In this document: in pieces, positions 27,205-36,212 of the stretch
Layout of the letters: every line of letters begins with the position of its first letter
Position numbering within the stretch: the first letter of the stretch is position 1
Source of the DNA: Isosphaera pallida ATCC 43644
GTDB taxonomy: Bacteria; Planctomycetota; Planctomycetia; Isosphaerales; Isosphaeraceae
Length of the DNA stretch: 64,000 nucleotides
Assembly: GCF_000186345.1 (NCBI RefSeq)
Contig: NC_014962.1
Location: 3,500,450 to 3,564,449 of the forward strand
Reading direction: 5' to 3'
The notes under the pieces: generated by a model
The model's input: the letters and a program-made list of their open reading frames with translations, nothing else
What the model was told of the DNA's origin: nothing
Database searches by the model: none
Program-made: the position numbers and the translations under genes

Positions 27205-28035
27205 TCATCGAACGAGCCACAGAATCCAGTGCTCCTGCGGCCGGGCCAGGATCGTTGCCGCGTCGGCTGACACGACCTCGCCCTCGTAGGTGATGACACG
27301 AAGGGGGTAGCCGGCGCGTTCAATCTCGTGCAGGAAGCCGACCGTCTGCGGCGGGTCGCGCTGGAGGTGCAGTTCGAGGACGACGGCGGCGTGCGGGAAG
27401 CGACGCAGGGTCCGCTGCATCCCTTCCCAGACCAGGGCCTCCGCGCCCTCGGCGTCGATCTTGACCAGGTCGAGCCGCGGCCAGTCGGCGCAGAGGCGGT
27501 CGAGCGTAATCGCGGGCACCTGGACCTTGCTGGAAGCGTGCGAGTATGACCAGCGTTCCAGGGACGACGTGGCGAAGTCGCCGTCGTGCAGGACGAAATC
27601 GACCGTGCAGTCGTGAAGATTGCCGACGGCCTTCGGGCAGATTTCCACGCGATCCTGGAAGCCGTTCAGCGCCAGGTTCTGCGGCAGGTAAGTCTCGGCC
27701 AGGACCGGGTTCGGCTCGCAGGCGACGACGCGCCCCTCAGGGCCGCAGGCGGCGGCCATGAGCAGCGTGTAGTAGCCGTAGTTCGCGCCGACATCGACGC
27801 ACCATCTGCCCGGCCGTAGCTGGCGAGCGACGGCCAGCGTCACCCACGACTCCCAGAAGCCGTCCAGCACCAGGCGCGGCCCGAGCATCAAGTCTCGCGT
27901 GTCCACGAACGCCAGGAAGTCACCCAGCAGCCGGCAGAGCAGGCGGTGATCGCCGTAGTAGACGCCGGCGGCTTTCTTCCGGCTGACCTCTTCCAGCTCG
28001 GCCCGGCTGGACAGCACGTGCGAGGGCAGCGCCAT
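27205..28035 (-). CDS. FkbM-family methyltransferase
   Basis: 276 residues from the ATG at 28035, with GGAGG 7 nt upstream. The open frame continues upstream inside the glycosyltransferase gene in another frame, which I reject. Rossmann motifs: CVDVGANYGYYTLLMAAACG (SAM-binding motif I), VACEPNPVLAETYLPQNLALN, and LVKIDAEGAEALVWEG, the FkbM signature. FkbM enzymes O-methylate sugars or other hydroxyls. It follows a glycosyltransferase by 2 nt at the end of the tail operon, so it may methylate the sugar that enzyme adds. Confidence 0.88.
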   Translation of the reverse strand: MALPSHVLSSRAELEEVSRKKAAGVYYGDHRLLCRLLGDFLAFVDTRDLMLGPRLVLDGFWESWVTLAVARQLRPGRWCVDVGANYGYYTLLMAAACGPEGRVVACEPNPVLAETYLPQNLALNGFQDRVEICPKAVGNLHDCTVDFVLHDGDFATSSLERWSYSHASSKVQVPAITLDRLCADWPRLDLVKIDAEGAEALVWEGMQRTLRRFPHAAVVLELHLQRDPPQTVGFLHEIERAGYPLRVITYEGEVVSADAATILARPQEHWILWLVR

Positions 28036-28037
28036 GA

Positions 28038-29375
28038 TCAACCCTCCAGCGGAATGAACTCGATGGACATGCGCTCGTGCTCGAGCCAGCGGCCCTCCCA
28101 GATGCCATCGCCGTTGCGTTGCAGGTGACAGGTCGGCCGGTCCAGCCGGCTGAGGGTCAGGATCGCCCGGCCGCCGTCGATGTTCACGTCCCAGCGGCGC
28201 TCGCACTCGGCCGCACCTTCGCCGACCTTGCCTTGCGGTTCCAGGCGCATCGGCCGCTCGTCGTAACCGACCCTCCGGTACAGGAAGCGCCGGCCGGTCA
28301 ACGCCTCGATGACTCCCTGCTCCTCGGCCGTCGGGTCGAGGTTGTGCCAGAGGACGCCGTCCCAGCGCTTGCGCAGGTCGGCCACGAGGTTGAAGCACAG
28401 CTCCTCGTTGGCCAGGGAGCTGTTGCGGCGGTTGCCGGCCAGGCGCCACTTGTCCTGACAGCGGTGCTGAAAGACGATCTGGTCCCGGAAGTCGTACTGC
28501 ACGATGGTGTGTTGGTTCCAGCCGGGGGCCTTGGGAGGCATCGCGTACTCGGTGCCGAGGAACCGCCAGGCGAGGTGGAAGCACTCCTTGTCGCCGTAGA
28601 CGACGCGGAACACGAAGTCCGAATGCTCGGCGTACCACAGGGCCATGCGCAGCTCGCGCCAGCAGCGCGTCTTGTCGATCAGGTACTGGCCCGACTCGAA
28701 GGCGACCTCCTGCTGCGCCCGCGGCACCATCCAGTCCATTCCGAAGATGGTCCACACCTCCGGCTTGAGCGTCCAGCAGGCGTAGTCGGGCCAGAAGATC
28801 GCGCCGTGCTCCCGGTACTGTGGCGTGTCGAAGAGGTAACTCATGTCCCGCACCGGCCCGTTGTCGGCGTCGAGGAAGAGCACCTGGGCGAAGGGCGAGT
28901 GGAGCGTCGAGTACGGCTTCAGCTCCCAGCCGCACAGGATGCGGCAGGGGAGGTCTTTCTCCAGCTTACGGGCATCAACGCATTCGACGCCAAGGGGCTT
29001 GAGCAGCCGCCGCATGTAGGGGTCGCACTCGCCGTCGCCCAGATACCAGAGCTGGATCGGCAGCTTGCAGCCGAAGTGCCGGACCAGGTTGATGCACACC
29101 CAGACACTGGGGAAGTACTTCAGCCCGCCGCCGGCGATGACGATGCCGCGCTCCTCCGGGTAGGCGTGCCGGCCCGGCGTCAGGCGGTCGGCGAAGCGCC
29201 GGGCCATGACGCGGTGGGCCTCGTTGACGTTGGCCCAGGACGCCCAGCCGGATGGCCAGGGGCCGGGCGGGGCGTGTTCGATCAGCCGGATCATCTCCTC
29301 GACCGACAGGTCCGGTGTGGCCGAGGCGCAGCTGGACCAGTCGATGGCCTTCTCGTGAAGGGCGGTCGTGCTCAT
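28038..29375 (-). CDS. Glycosyltransferase (MNN1/GT71-like mannosyltransferase fold)
   Basis: 445 residues; the start overlaps the fibre stop (ATGA at 29375). GIVIAGGGLKYFPSVWVCIN, LWYLGDGECDPYMRRLL and QVLFLDADNGPVRD (DxD-type nucleotide-sugar motif, LDADN) with FWPDYACWTLKPEVW match the alpha-mannosyltransferase family first described in fungi (MNN1) and present in bacteria. The C-terminal 60-70 residues (ERRWDVNIDGG onwards) form an extra beta-rich module. Its place between the Ser-rich fibre and an FkbM methyltransferase suggests it glycosylates a virion protein rather than the cell wall. That target is an inference. Confidence 0.82.
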   Translation of the reverse strand: MSTTALHEKAIDWSSCASATPDLSVEEMIRLIEHAPPGPWPSGWASWANVNEAHRVMARRFADRLTPGRHAYPEERGIVIAGGGLKYFPSVWVCINLVRHFGCKLPIQLWYLGDGECDPYMRRLLKPLGVECVDARKLEKDLPCRILCGWELKPYSTLHSPFAQVLFLDADNGPVRDMSYLFDTPQYREHGAIFWPDYACWTLKPEVWTIFGMDWMVPRAQQEVAFESGQYLIDKTRCWRELRMALWYAEHSDFVFRVVYGDKECFHLAWRFLGTEYAMPPKAPGWNQHTIVQYDFRDQIVFQHRCQDKWRLAGNRRNSSLANEELCFNLVADLRKRWDGVLWHNLDPTAEEQGVIEALTGRRFLYRRVGYDERPMRLEPQGKVGEGAAECERRWDVNIDGGRAILTLSRLDRPTCHLQRNGDGIWEGRWLEHERMSIEFIPLEG

Positions 29376-30979
29376 AAGGGCTCCCAGGTGAAGTCGAATT
29401 GCCAGTACGCGCCGACGTGGTACAGCGGGTCGTTCGTGCTGGCGGACAGCTCGATCAGGTGCTCGCCGGCAGGCAGGTCGATGGAGCCGCCGGCCGTGGC
29501 CTGGCGCATGGTGCAACCGCCGCCTTCCTGGTAGGAGCCGCCCGAGGCGACCAACTGACCGTTGACGCGGGCCTCGGCCTGCTCGTAGCCGGCGTTCTGA
29601 GTCTCGACCAGGCCGGTCATGCTGACCCGCAGGCGCTGCGGAGTGCCGAGGCAGACGCGGCGCGAGGCGGTGCCGGACTGCGTGTTGGAGTTGGGGCCGC
29701 CGCAGTTGGCCGAATCCTCGAAGCTGATGCGGACGGACCAGCCGTCGCCCGACCAAGAGGCCCCGCCGAAGGCTTGCTTCTCCCAGGCGTACTCGGGGCA
29801 CGAGCCGCTGCCGGACGGCCCGGTCGCCGACCCGAGGCCGGAGGAACCGCCCGAGTCGGAGCCGGTCGATCCCGACCCGGAAGTCTCGCCCGGTCCCGAA
29901 CCGCCGGGCGCGGAAGCGCTACCCGGAACCGAACCGGGGAGGGAGCCGCCACTCGACCCCACGGAGCTGCCGGACGCAGGCCCGCTGGTCGCGCCCGAAC
30001 CGGCGGGACCGGAACCGCTGCCCGCACCCGAGGAGCCGATCCCCGAGGACCCGACGCCGGAGCTGGCCGCGGACCCGATGCCGCTGCCGGATGCGGACCC
30101 CGAGCCGGGGGCGCCGCTGGATGCGGAACCAGACCCCGGCACCGAGCCGCTTCCCGAGGCGCTGCCCGCGGCCGATCCCGACCCGCTGCCGCCCGACGAG
30201 CCGCTCGGGCCACTGGTAGCGCCGCTGGTGCCCGAGCCCAAGCCACTCGTTCCGCTCGTGCCCGAGGTTCCTGAGCCCGCGGAGCCACTGGCCGAGCCGG
30301 AGCCGCTCACCGATCCGCTCACGCCCGAACTTGCTCCCGACTGACCGCTTGACCCCGCGCCGCTGCCGGAGGAGCCGCTGACGCCGGAGCCATCGCCCGA
30401 CGAGCCGCTCAGGCCGGAACTCACACCGGACGACCCGAGCGATCCCGACGAGCCACTCACCCCCGAGCTTGGCCCCGAAGAACCCACAGACCCGCTGAGG
30501 CCGGAACTCTCGCCCGACGAGCCCGACAGGCCCGACGACCCGCTGCCGCCCGAGCTTGCCCCGGAAGAACCAGAACCTTCTCCCGACGAGCCACTGAAAC
30601 CGGAGTCCCCGGAGGAGCCGCTCAGACCGGAACTTTCGCCCGACGACCCGCTGAACCCCGAGCTTTCGCCGGATGAGCCGCTTTCCCCGGACGACCCGCT
30701 CGACGATTCCAGGCAGCAGCCGAGCGCGTACACCGGCACGTTGTCCGCCGTCATGCCGACGAAGCGCATCAGGTAGCGGCCGATGCGTGGGAACTCGCAG
30801 GTGGAGTAGCCGTAGAGCGGCACGCCGCCCTTCAGCCCCAAGAACCGGGCCAGCACGCGGGGCACGGACGACCGAAACGCTGCCGGCCCCGAACCCGAGC
30901 CGGGGCAGCCGAGCGCGTAGACCGGCACGCTGCCCTTCGGCCCCACGAACCGCGCCAGGTATCGCTGCGGCAGGATCAT
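29372..30979 (-). CDS. Ser/Gly-repeat phage fibre protein
   Basis: 535 residues from the ATG at 30979. The N terminus has three copies of a roughly 25-residue unit (RYLARFVGPKGSVPVYALGC, RVLARFLGLKGGVPLYGY, RYLMRFVGMTADNVPVYALG). Residues about 75-390 are low-complexity GSSGxSSG-type repeats. The first half is GSSGESSG/GLSG-rich and the second half GSGSASGSG-rich. The last 145 residues form a folded domain (YAWEKQAFGGASWSGDGWSV, cysteine pairs, DLPAGEHLIELSAS), perhaps a receptor-binding or carbohydrate-binding beta-sandwich. Genes for a glycosyltransferase and methyltransferase follow without gaps. It is clearly a virion surface protein by context; homology was not recognised. Confidence 0.7.
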   Translation of the reverse strand: MILPQRYLARFVGPKGSVPVYALGCPGSGSGPAAFRSSVPRVLARFLGLKGGVPLYGYSTCEFPRIGRYLMRFVGMTADNVPVYALGCCLESSSGSSGESGSSGESSGFSGSSGESSGLSGSSGDSGFSGSSGEGSGSSGASSGGSGSSGLSGSSGESSGLSGSVGSSGPSSGVSGSSGSLGSSGVSSGLSGSSGDGSGVSGSSGSGAGSSGQSGASSGVSGSVSGSGSASGSAGSGTSGTSGTSGLGSGTSGATSGPSGSSGGSGSGSAAGSASGSGSVPGSGSASSGAPGSGSASGSGIGSAASSGVGSSGIGSSGAGSGSGPAGSGATSGPASGSSVGSSGGSLPGSVPGSASAPGGSGPGETSGSGSTGSDSGGSSGLGSATGPSGSGSCPEYAWEKQAFGGASWSGDGWSVRISFEDSANCGGPNSNTQSGTASRRVCLGTPQRLRVSMTGLVETQNAGYEQAEARVNGQLVASGGSYQEGGGCTMRQATAGGSIDLPAGEHLIELSASTNDPLYHVGAYWQFDFTWEPL

Positions 30980-31656
30980 TGGTTGATGTCCAGCACCTTG
31001 CACTCGAACAGCGTCTGCCAGGTCTTCGTGTCCACGTCGTAGCGCTGCACCTCGCCGGGGTAGTAGCCGTCGGAGTCGGGCACGTTGCCAGTGATGAGCA
31101 CATGGGCCTCGTAGTCGCCGTCGTCAAGCCGCACCACGGCCCAGCGCTCGGTCGAGCCCGTCGCCTCGATCCACAGCACTCGCGCCGAGCCGTGCGGCAC
31201 GTTCCGCAAGGCCTGCGTGTTGCCGTCGATGATTTCGGCACAGTCGTAGAGCTGTCCGGGATCGACCTGCAGGCGCACCGGCACGACCCCGGCGACCACC
31301 GCCAGCCCGATCTTGCTGGCCGCGACCGGCTCCAGCAGCACAGCGAACTTCCCCTTGTGCTCGTTCTTGGCGGGAACGACCCCCTCGAACGTCACCTGCC
31401 GCTTGAACTCGGTCTCGTTGTTGGCCGGGAGGATGATCGGCTCGGTCAGGCCCAGCACGGCGAACCGCCCCCGGTCCGCCCCCGAGGCGTTCTTCACCTT
31501 GACGATGCCGCTCTGCCGGAAGAACTGCGACGCTTCCGTCCCGAACTGCTTGTGCTCGCGCGCGGCGCGGGCGGCGTCGAGGAAGGCGTTGAACGCCTCG
31601 GCGGTGATCTCCAGCCGCTGGCCGGGCTGGACCTTCTTGAAGGCGTCGCCGGCCAT
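30976..31656 (-). CDS. Phage structural (tail/baseplate) protein of unknown type
   Basis: 226 residues, ATG at 31656 overlapping the previous stop by one base (TGATG), end overlapping the fibre start (ATGA). MAGDAFKKVQPGQRLEITAE, then SGADRGRFAVLGLTEPII and beta-rich segments (GKFAVLLEPVAASKIGLAVV). The style is that of planctomycete prophage tail-tip proteins; no named family recognised. Confidence 0.6.
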   Translation of the reverse strand: MAGDAFKKVQPGQRLEITAEAFNAFLDAARAAREHKQFGTEASQFFRQSGIVKVKNASGADRGRFAVLGLTEPIILPANNETEFKRQVTFEGVVPAKNEHKGKFAVLLEPVAASKIGLAVVAGVVPVRLQVDPGQLYDCAEIIDGNTQALRNVPHGSARVLWIEATGSTERWAVVRLDDGDYEAHVLITGNVPDSDGYYPGEVQRYDVDTKTWQTLFECKVLDINQ

Positions 31657-32447
31657 CAGGTGCCGATCCCCAAGAGTGAGAAATCCCCATACGGGTAGAC
31701 CTGCTCCACGTAGACCGCCGCCGGCTGCTTGACCAGCACGTCCTCGTCCTCGGCGTCCTGGTAGCGGACCCAGAGGTACTCCCAGCCCTTCTTGTCGATC
31801 CCAGTGATGTCGCCGATGGTCAGCCCGACGGCGTTCGGGCTGGCGGCGAAGCTGAAGGTGATCTCCCAGTCCTCCTGGCCGCGCTGCGAGCCGGAGGCGC
31901 CTTGAAAAAGCACCTCGCCGGGCGCAAAGCCCTTGAACGGCGCGGCGTTGACCTTGCCGGTGAGGTAGAAGAGGGCCGCCTTGTAGGCGGGCGTGACCAG
32001 CGCGACGGGGATGTAGTGCGTCTCCTTGAAGTTGTAGACCGGGATGGTGATGTCGGTCCCCTCGACCGAGTCGTTGTTGACGCCGATCGCGCCCTTGAAG
32101 TCGGGCGGGTCCTCGCCGGGCGGGGCGTAGCTGGCGACCGTCTGCAGGCTCTGCGTGATGTGGGTCGTGCCGCCGCCGGTGTCGAACGAGAACGACGACT
32201 CGCCGGGCTGCTTCGGCTCCAGCTTGCCGTAGCGGACCGAGACCTCCCACAGGCCGCTTCCCTGGTGCGAGATGTGGTAATTCTGGAACACCAGGCCCGC
32301 GTAGATGGCGGGGATCGTGGCCTCAACGAGGGTGCGCACGGCCGCGTCGTCTTCCGTGCCATCGACGACGTACAGTAGCTCCACGGACGGGTTCTCGACC
32401 CCGACCGTGGTCTCGCGGCTGTCGTACTTCTCGATGATCACCGCCAT
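31656..32447 (-). CDS. Phage tail-associated protein of unknown type
   Basis: 263 residues, start 10 nt after the tape-measure stop. Beta-rich (VENPSVELLYVVDGTEDDA, YVEQVYPYGDFSLLG) with a glycine-rich middle (SFDTGGGTTHITQSLQTV). The location directly after the tape measure is where distal tail or baseplate hub proteins are found. No family motif recognised. Confidence 0.6.
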   Translation of the reverse strand: MAVIIEKYDSRETTVGVENPSVELLYVVDGTEDDAAVRTLVEATIPAIYAGLVFQNYHISHQGSGLWEVSVRYGKLEPKQPGESSFSFDTGGGTTHITQSLQTVASYAPPGEDPPDFKGAIGVNNDSVEGTDITIPVYNFKETHYIPVALVTPAYKAALFYLTGKVNAAPFKGFAPGEVLFQGASGSQRGQEDWEITFSFAASPNAVGLTIGDITGIDKKGWEYLWVRYQDAEDEDVLVKQPAAVYVEQVYPYGDFSLLGIGT

Positions 32448-32457
32448 CGATCATTCC

Positions 32458-34434
32458 TCACGCGAAGACCAATCCGCCGTTCTGGGCCTCCCGCACGAGC
32501 TGCCCGGTGTTGCGCGCGACCTGTTCGCTGGCCCGTGCGGTGCGCTCGGCTAGGCTGTCGGAGCCGAGGCCCGCCACGGCGAAGGCGCTGAACGTCCCCT
32601 TCACGTCGGTCTTGGCCTCGGCCTCGTCCAGGCCCTCCAGGTCGAACTCAGGCCGCCGCTGCTGCTCGCGGTCCATTGCCTCCAGCGCCCGCTCCAGCTC
32701 CATCTGCTCACGCTGCGCGGCCAGCTCCGCGGCGCGCTCCTCCAGGGCGCGCTGGGCCGCAGCCACGCGCTCCTGGTCGGCGGCGTTGGCGGCTTCGATC
32801 TCCCGCTGCCGCTCGCGTCGCTCTTCCTCCTGCATCTGGTTCAGGGCCTCCTCGCGCTGCCGCCCCGCTTCCCGCGCCTGATCGACGCGCCGGGCGCGCT
32901 CCCGCACGCGGCGGTCGAGGCGCTCGCGGGCCTCGCGATTCTGCTGCTCGACCTCGCGGTTGATGGCCTCAACCTCGCGCCGGGCGGTGGACGGGCTGAA
33001 CAGGTTCCGCACTCGCGCCCAGGCCCGGCGGAAGAAGCCGACGAACTCGTTGAAGGCGATCTGCAGGCCGGTGCAGAAGGTGTCCCAGCCGTCGGCCAGG
33101 GCGTTGACCACCGTCCAGAAGGCGACCTCGATCCCGGTCCAGGCGGTGTTGAAGGCGCGGGCGACGGCGTAGACGGCGCTCCAGAACAGCTCGACGAAGA
33201 ACGACTTGAAGCGCCGCCACGCCGCACTGATGGCGGCGATGCCCGCCTCCCACACGACCTGGATGCCGAGCCAGGCGACCTCCATCGCCCCGGCCAGATC
33301 GCCGGCGGCAATGGCATCCTGAATCCCCTGCCAGGCTGTGCCTGCCGCGCCCAGGAGCTGGTCGAACCCTTGCCCCAGCGCCTCCAGGGCCATGTTGCCC
33401 TCGTCCGTGGCGAAGAGGACGGCGGCGGCGATGCCGCCCACGGCCGCGACCACCAGGCCGATCGGAGACAGAAGAAGACCAATGGCCACGGCCAGCAGCT
33501 TGACAGCGACAACGGCGGCAGAGATGGCGAAAGTCACCACGCTGATGGCCGAAGCGACGACGTAGATGATGCCGCCGAGGGCCATCAGCGCCGCGCCGAT
33601 CCCGATGACCGCGGCGATGACGGCGGCGATGATCGTGACCGTCTCGCGGTTCTCGTCGATCCAGCGCGCGACGTTGGCAGCGACCCGCGTGATCCACTCG
33701 GCGACCTGCTTGAGCGTGGGCGCCAGCGCGGCGCCGACCATGAATACGACCTGCTTGAGCGCCCGCCACAGTTGCGACATGGCGTCGCCGAACTCCTCGG
33801 CCGCCTGGGCGTCCTCGGTGCTCATGGTCAGGCCCAGGCCGTTCGCCTCGCGGCGCAGCTCCTGGATGCCTTGCGCCCCCGTCGAGAGCAGCGGCAGCAG
33901 ATTGGCCCCCGAGCGGCCGAAGATCTCCATCGCCAGCGTGGCGCGGTTGGCCGGGTTCTGGATGCGCGACAGGCGGTCGGCGATCAGCTCGAACTGCTGG
34001 TCGGGCGACAGGCCGGTCAGGTCGGCGATGGTCAGCCCCAGCCTCGACAGGTTCCGCCGGCCCTGCGCCGACCCGCGGGCGGCCTCGATGATGCTCCGGC
34101 TCATCGTGCGGAGGCCCTTCTCCAGGTCCTCCGCGCCGGAGCCCGACTGCTCGGCGGCGTAGCGCAGCTCAGACAGTGCCTCCACCGCCACGCCCGTCCG
34201 CTGCGACATGTCGAGCATGTCGCTGCCCATGTCCGCGAACAGCTTGGCCGCGCCCAGGAAGGGGAGCGCGAGCGTGGTCCCCAGGCCCACGATCCCCGCC
34301 CCCACCGACATGATGCTCGCGCCGAACGCCTTTAGCCTCGCGGCCGCGGCGTTGAGCCCCTTGACGAGCCGGCTGTCCTTGACGAACAACTCGACGTAGG
34401 CGGCACCGGCGCGAATCCCCGAAGCGGCGGCCAT
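32458..34434 (-). CDS. Phage tail tape measure protein
   Basis: 658 residues from the ATG at 34434, with AGGAGGT 4-5 nt upstream; an in-frame GTG two codons before was not chosen. N terminus ELFVKDSRLVKGLNAAAARLKAFG, PhageMin-type AAKLFADMGSDMLDMSQRTGVAVEALSELRYAA, a hydrophobic stretch (about 265-345) and a long charged coiled coil (about 500-600; EQQNREARERLDRR, AEEERAAELAAQ-like). It sets tail length and is threaded through the tail tube. The length implies a fairly short tail of the order of 100 nm by the usual 0.15 nm per residue rule. Confidence 0.9.
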   Translation of the reverse strand: MAAASGIRAGAAYVELFVKDSRLVKGLNAAAARLKAFGASIMSVGAGIVGLGTTLALPFLGAAKLFADMGSDMLDMSQRTGVAVEALSELRYAAEQSGSGAEDLEKGLRTMSRSIIEAARGSAQGRRNLSRLGLTIADLTGLSPDQQFELIADRLSRIQNPANRATLAMEIFGRSGANLLPLLSTGAQGIQELRREANGLGLTMSTEDAQAAEEFGDAMSQLWRALKQVVFMVGAALAPTLKQVAEWITRVAANVARWIDENRETVTIIAAVIAAVIGIGAALMALGGIIYVVASAISVVTFAISAAVVAVKLLAVAIGLLLSPIGLVVAAVGGIAAAVLFATDEGNMALEALGQGFDQLLGAAGTAWQGIQDAIAAGDLAGAMEVAWLGIQVVWEAGIAAISAAWRRFKSFFVELFWSAVYAVARAFNTAWTGIEVAFWTVVNALADGWDTFCTGLQIAFNEFVGFFRRAWARVRNLFSPSTARREVEAINREVEQQNREARERLDRRVRERARRVDQAREAGRQREEALNQMQEEERRERQREIEAANAADQERVAAAQRALEERAAELAAQREQMELERALEAMDREQQRRPEFDLEGLDEAEAKTDVKGTFSAFAVAGLGSDSLAERTARASEQVARNTGQLVREAQNGGLVFA

Positions 34435-34436
34435 CC

Positions 34437-34637
34437 TCACCTCCTGTCCACGAACACCTGCTTGAGCACCTCAATCGACGCCTTGCGCACCGGCAGCTCC
34501 CGCCGGCGCTGGTAGGGGTTGAAGTCCGCCGGCTTGTAGGGCGTGGGCTTTTTCCGGTGGTCGCGGTGGACGTTGGCCGTCAGCGCCAGCAGGGCGGAGG
34601 TGTGCGCCCAGCGCTCGCGGCTCCGGGCCTCGGCCAT
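34437..34637 (-). CDS. Second tail-assembly protein (GT-like), alternate frame
   Basis: From the ATG at 34637, which shares one base with the upstream stop (TGATG), 66 residues: MAEARSRERWAHTSALLALT then ANVHRDHRKKPTPYKPADFNP. Protein-like sequence continues upstream in this same frame inside the preceding gene (TLIWHCAGVLGIDPGPFTLREL), where no good start codon exists. This is the -1 frame relative to the upstream gene, as in lambda G-GT. So either a short coupled protein or a frameshift fusion is made. Confidence 0.6.
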   Translation of the reverse strand: MAEARSRERWAHTSALLALTANVHRDHRKKPTPYKPADFNPYQRRRELPVRKASIEVLKQVFVDRR

Positions 34638-35137
34638 CAGGCAGAGTTCCCGGAGGGTGAAGGGCCCGGGGTCGATTCCGAGGACTCCGGCGCAATGCCA
34701 AATGAGCGTAACAACCTGTTCGCTTCGCGGTCGGCGTCGAACGTCTCCAGGACCTTCTCGGCCTGGCCCAGCAGCCGGTCCCGGACCTTCCGACTCTCGG
34801 CCACGATCTTCCGCAGGCTGCTCCGCGCCCTCGCTTCGGGGAAAAAATCGATCAGCTCCTCCAGGAAGGCGTCGGTCGCCAGGGTGATGGCGTCGCCCGC
34901 CAGCGCCCGGCCGAAGTCCTCGTCGCTGACCTTCTTGGCGTCCGCCTCGTCCTTGCAGAGGCAGTACAGCACGTCCGCGAGCATCACCGGGTCGCCGACC
35001 AGGGCGCCCAGCGGCTTGAAGCCGTCGTCCACCAGCTTGTACAGGTCGACATTGAGCAGGCCCCGGACGCGCTTGATCGCCGCCACGTTGATGGCGATGG
35101 TCCAGGTCCGCCCCGCGTTGTCGTTGAAGGTCCGCAT
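34637..35137 (-). CDS. Tail assembly chaperone-like protein (lambda G position)
   Basis: 166 residues from the ATG at 35137 with GGGAG upstream. MRTFNDNAGRTWTIAINVAA, then VRGLLNVDLYKLV and DGFKPLGALVGDPVMLADVL. These resemble short proteins encoded between tail tube and tape measure in related prophages. The position and the overlapping -1 frame after it suggest a tail assembly chaperone. Confidence 0.65.
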   Translation of the reverse strand: MRTFNDNAGRTWTIAINVAAIKRVRGLLNVDLYKLVDDGFKPLGALVGDPVMLADVLYCLCKDEADAKKVSDEDFGRALAGDAITLATDAFLEELIDFFPEARARSSLRKIVAESRKVRDRLLGQAEKVLETFDADREANRLLRSFGIAPESSESTPGPSPSGNSA

Positions 35138-35154
35138 CGATTGCTCCCGGCGAT

Positions 35155-36192
35155 TCACTTGGCCACACGGATCGGGATCGGAACCGGCTGCCATTCGTCG
35201 TCGAGGTCGCCAGGCCAGGGCCGGAGGGGGATCGGGACCGGCGTCCAGACCTCCTCGGCATCAGCCGCCTTGGGCCGGGTCCGCTGGGCAACTTCCGCTG
35301 AGCAGCCCCACATCGACACCTTGCGGCCCATACCGCTGGTGCAGCAGACCACCGAGACGAGTTCGTTGGTGTCGCTGCGGAAGATGCCGCCGCCGGAGTC
35401 GCCCGACGACACGCTCAGGTTCATCCGCAGCTGGCCCTGGCCGTTCTCGCGCTCGACAACGGTGCCGTCTTCGCGGTTGCCCGGCCTGTCCACGCCATAG
35501 CCCATGTGCCAGATCGCCGTGCCCGGCTCGGGGTTCTTGGCGGCAATTAGGGCGTAGGGCAGGTCCGCGACCTCCTCTTCGGTCACGCACCAGGCCACAT
35601 CCGGGGTCTTGTGATGGGCGACCACCCGCAGGCCCAGCGACCGGCCGTCCTTGAGCGTGAGCGTGCCGCGCTGCCCCACGTCCGACACGCAGTGGGCGGC
35701 GGTCAGCACGTCCCAGCGGCCGTCGGGCCGACGCGGGCCGATCACCGTGGCCGTGCAGCCGGCGTTGCCGAAGCGAATGCGGCCCAGGGCGCCCGCCGGG
35801 TCGAGCTTGCCGCCGCCCGGCGGCTTGGGGTCGGGCTTCGGCGGTGCCGGTGGGGTGGGCGGGACTGGTTGACACTGCTCGATCTCCACCGTGACGCGCG
35901 CCTCGTCCACCTGCAGGCTGTCGCCCACGGTCCGAATGGCCAGCAGCTCGACCTCGTAGTTGCCGGGGTGGGCGGCGAACTCCAGGACGCCCCGCGGCGT
36001 GGTCGCGCGCTCGACGCCCTTCGAGGGATGAACGCGCCACAGGAGCGCGGCCTTGGCGTCCACGCCCTCGGCGCGGAGGCGGACCAGGGAGTGCGGCTTG
36101 TACTTCGTCTCGCCCGTGATGCGGAGCGTGTCCGCCCGCGCCGCGGCGGGAGCGAAAACCAGAACCAGGGAAACCAAAAGCATCGAACGCAT
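35155..36192 (-). CDS. Secreted trypsin-like serine protease inside the tail operon
   Basis: 345 residues; the ATG at 36192 has GAGGAGG 4-5 nt upstream. A Sec signal peptide (MRSMLLVSLVLVFAPAAARA) precedes a beta domain and a proline-rich linker (PVPPTPPAPPKPDPKPP). A chymotrypsin-fold domain follows with VLTAAHCVSD (His), TPDVAWC (Asp) and NLSVSSGDSGGGIF (Ser). The C terminus carries two PVPIPxR repeats. A host-style exported protease between tail tube and tail chaperone genes is unexpected. It could be a lysogenic-conversion gene or process a surface target. Confidence 0.88.
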   Translation of the reverse strand: MRSMLLVSLVLVFAPAAARADTLRITGETKYKPHSLVRLRAEGVDAKAALLWRVHPSKGVERATTPRGVLEFAAHPGNYEVELLAIRTVGDSLQVDEARVTVEIEQCQPVPPTPPAPPKPDPKPPGGGKLDPAGALGRIRFGNAGCTATVIGPRRPDGRWDVLTAAHCVSDVGQRGTLTLKDGRSLGLRVVAHHKTPDVAWCVTEEEVADLPYALIAAKNPEPGTAIWHMGYGVDRPGNREDGTVVERENGQGQLRMNLSVSSGDSGGGIFRSDTNELVSVVCCTSGMGRKVSMWGCSAEVAQRTRPKAADAEEVWTPVPIPLRPWPGDLDDEWQPVPIPIRVAK

Positions 36193-36212
36193 GGTGCCTC
36201 CTCGGAGGTGGA

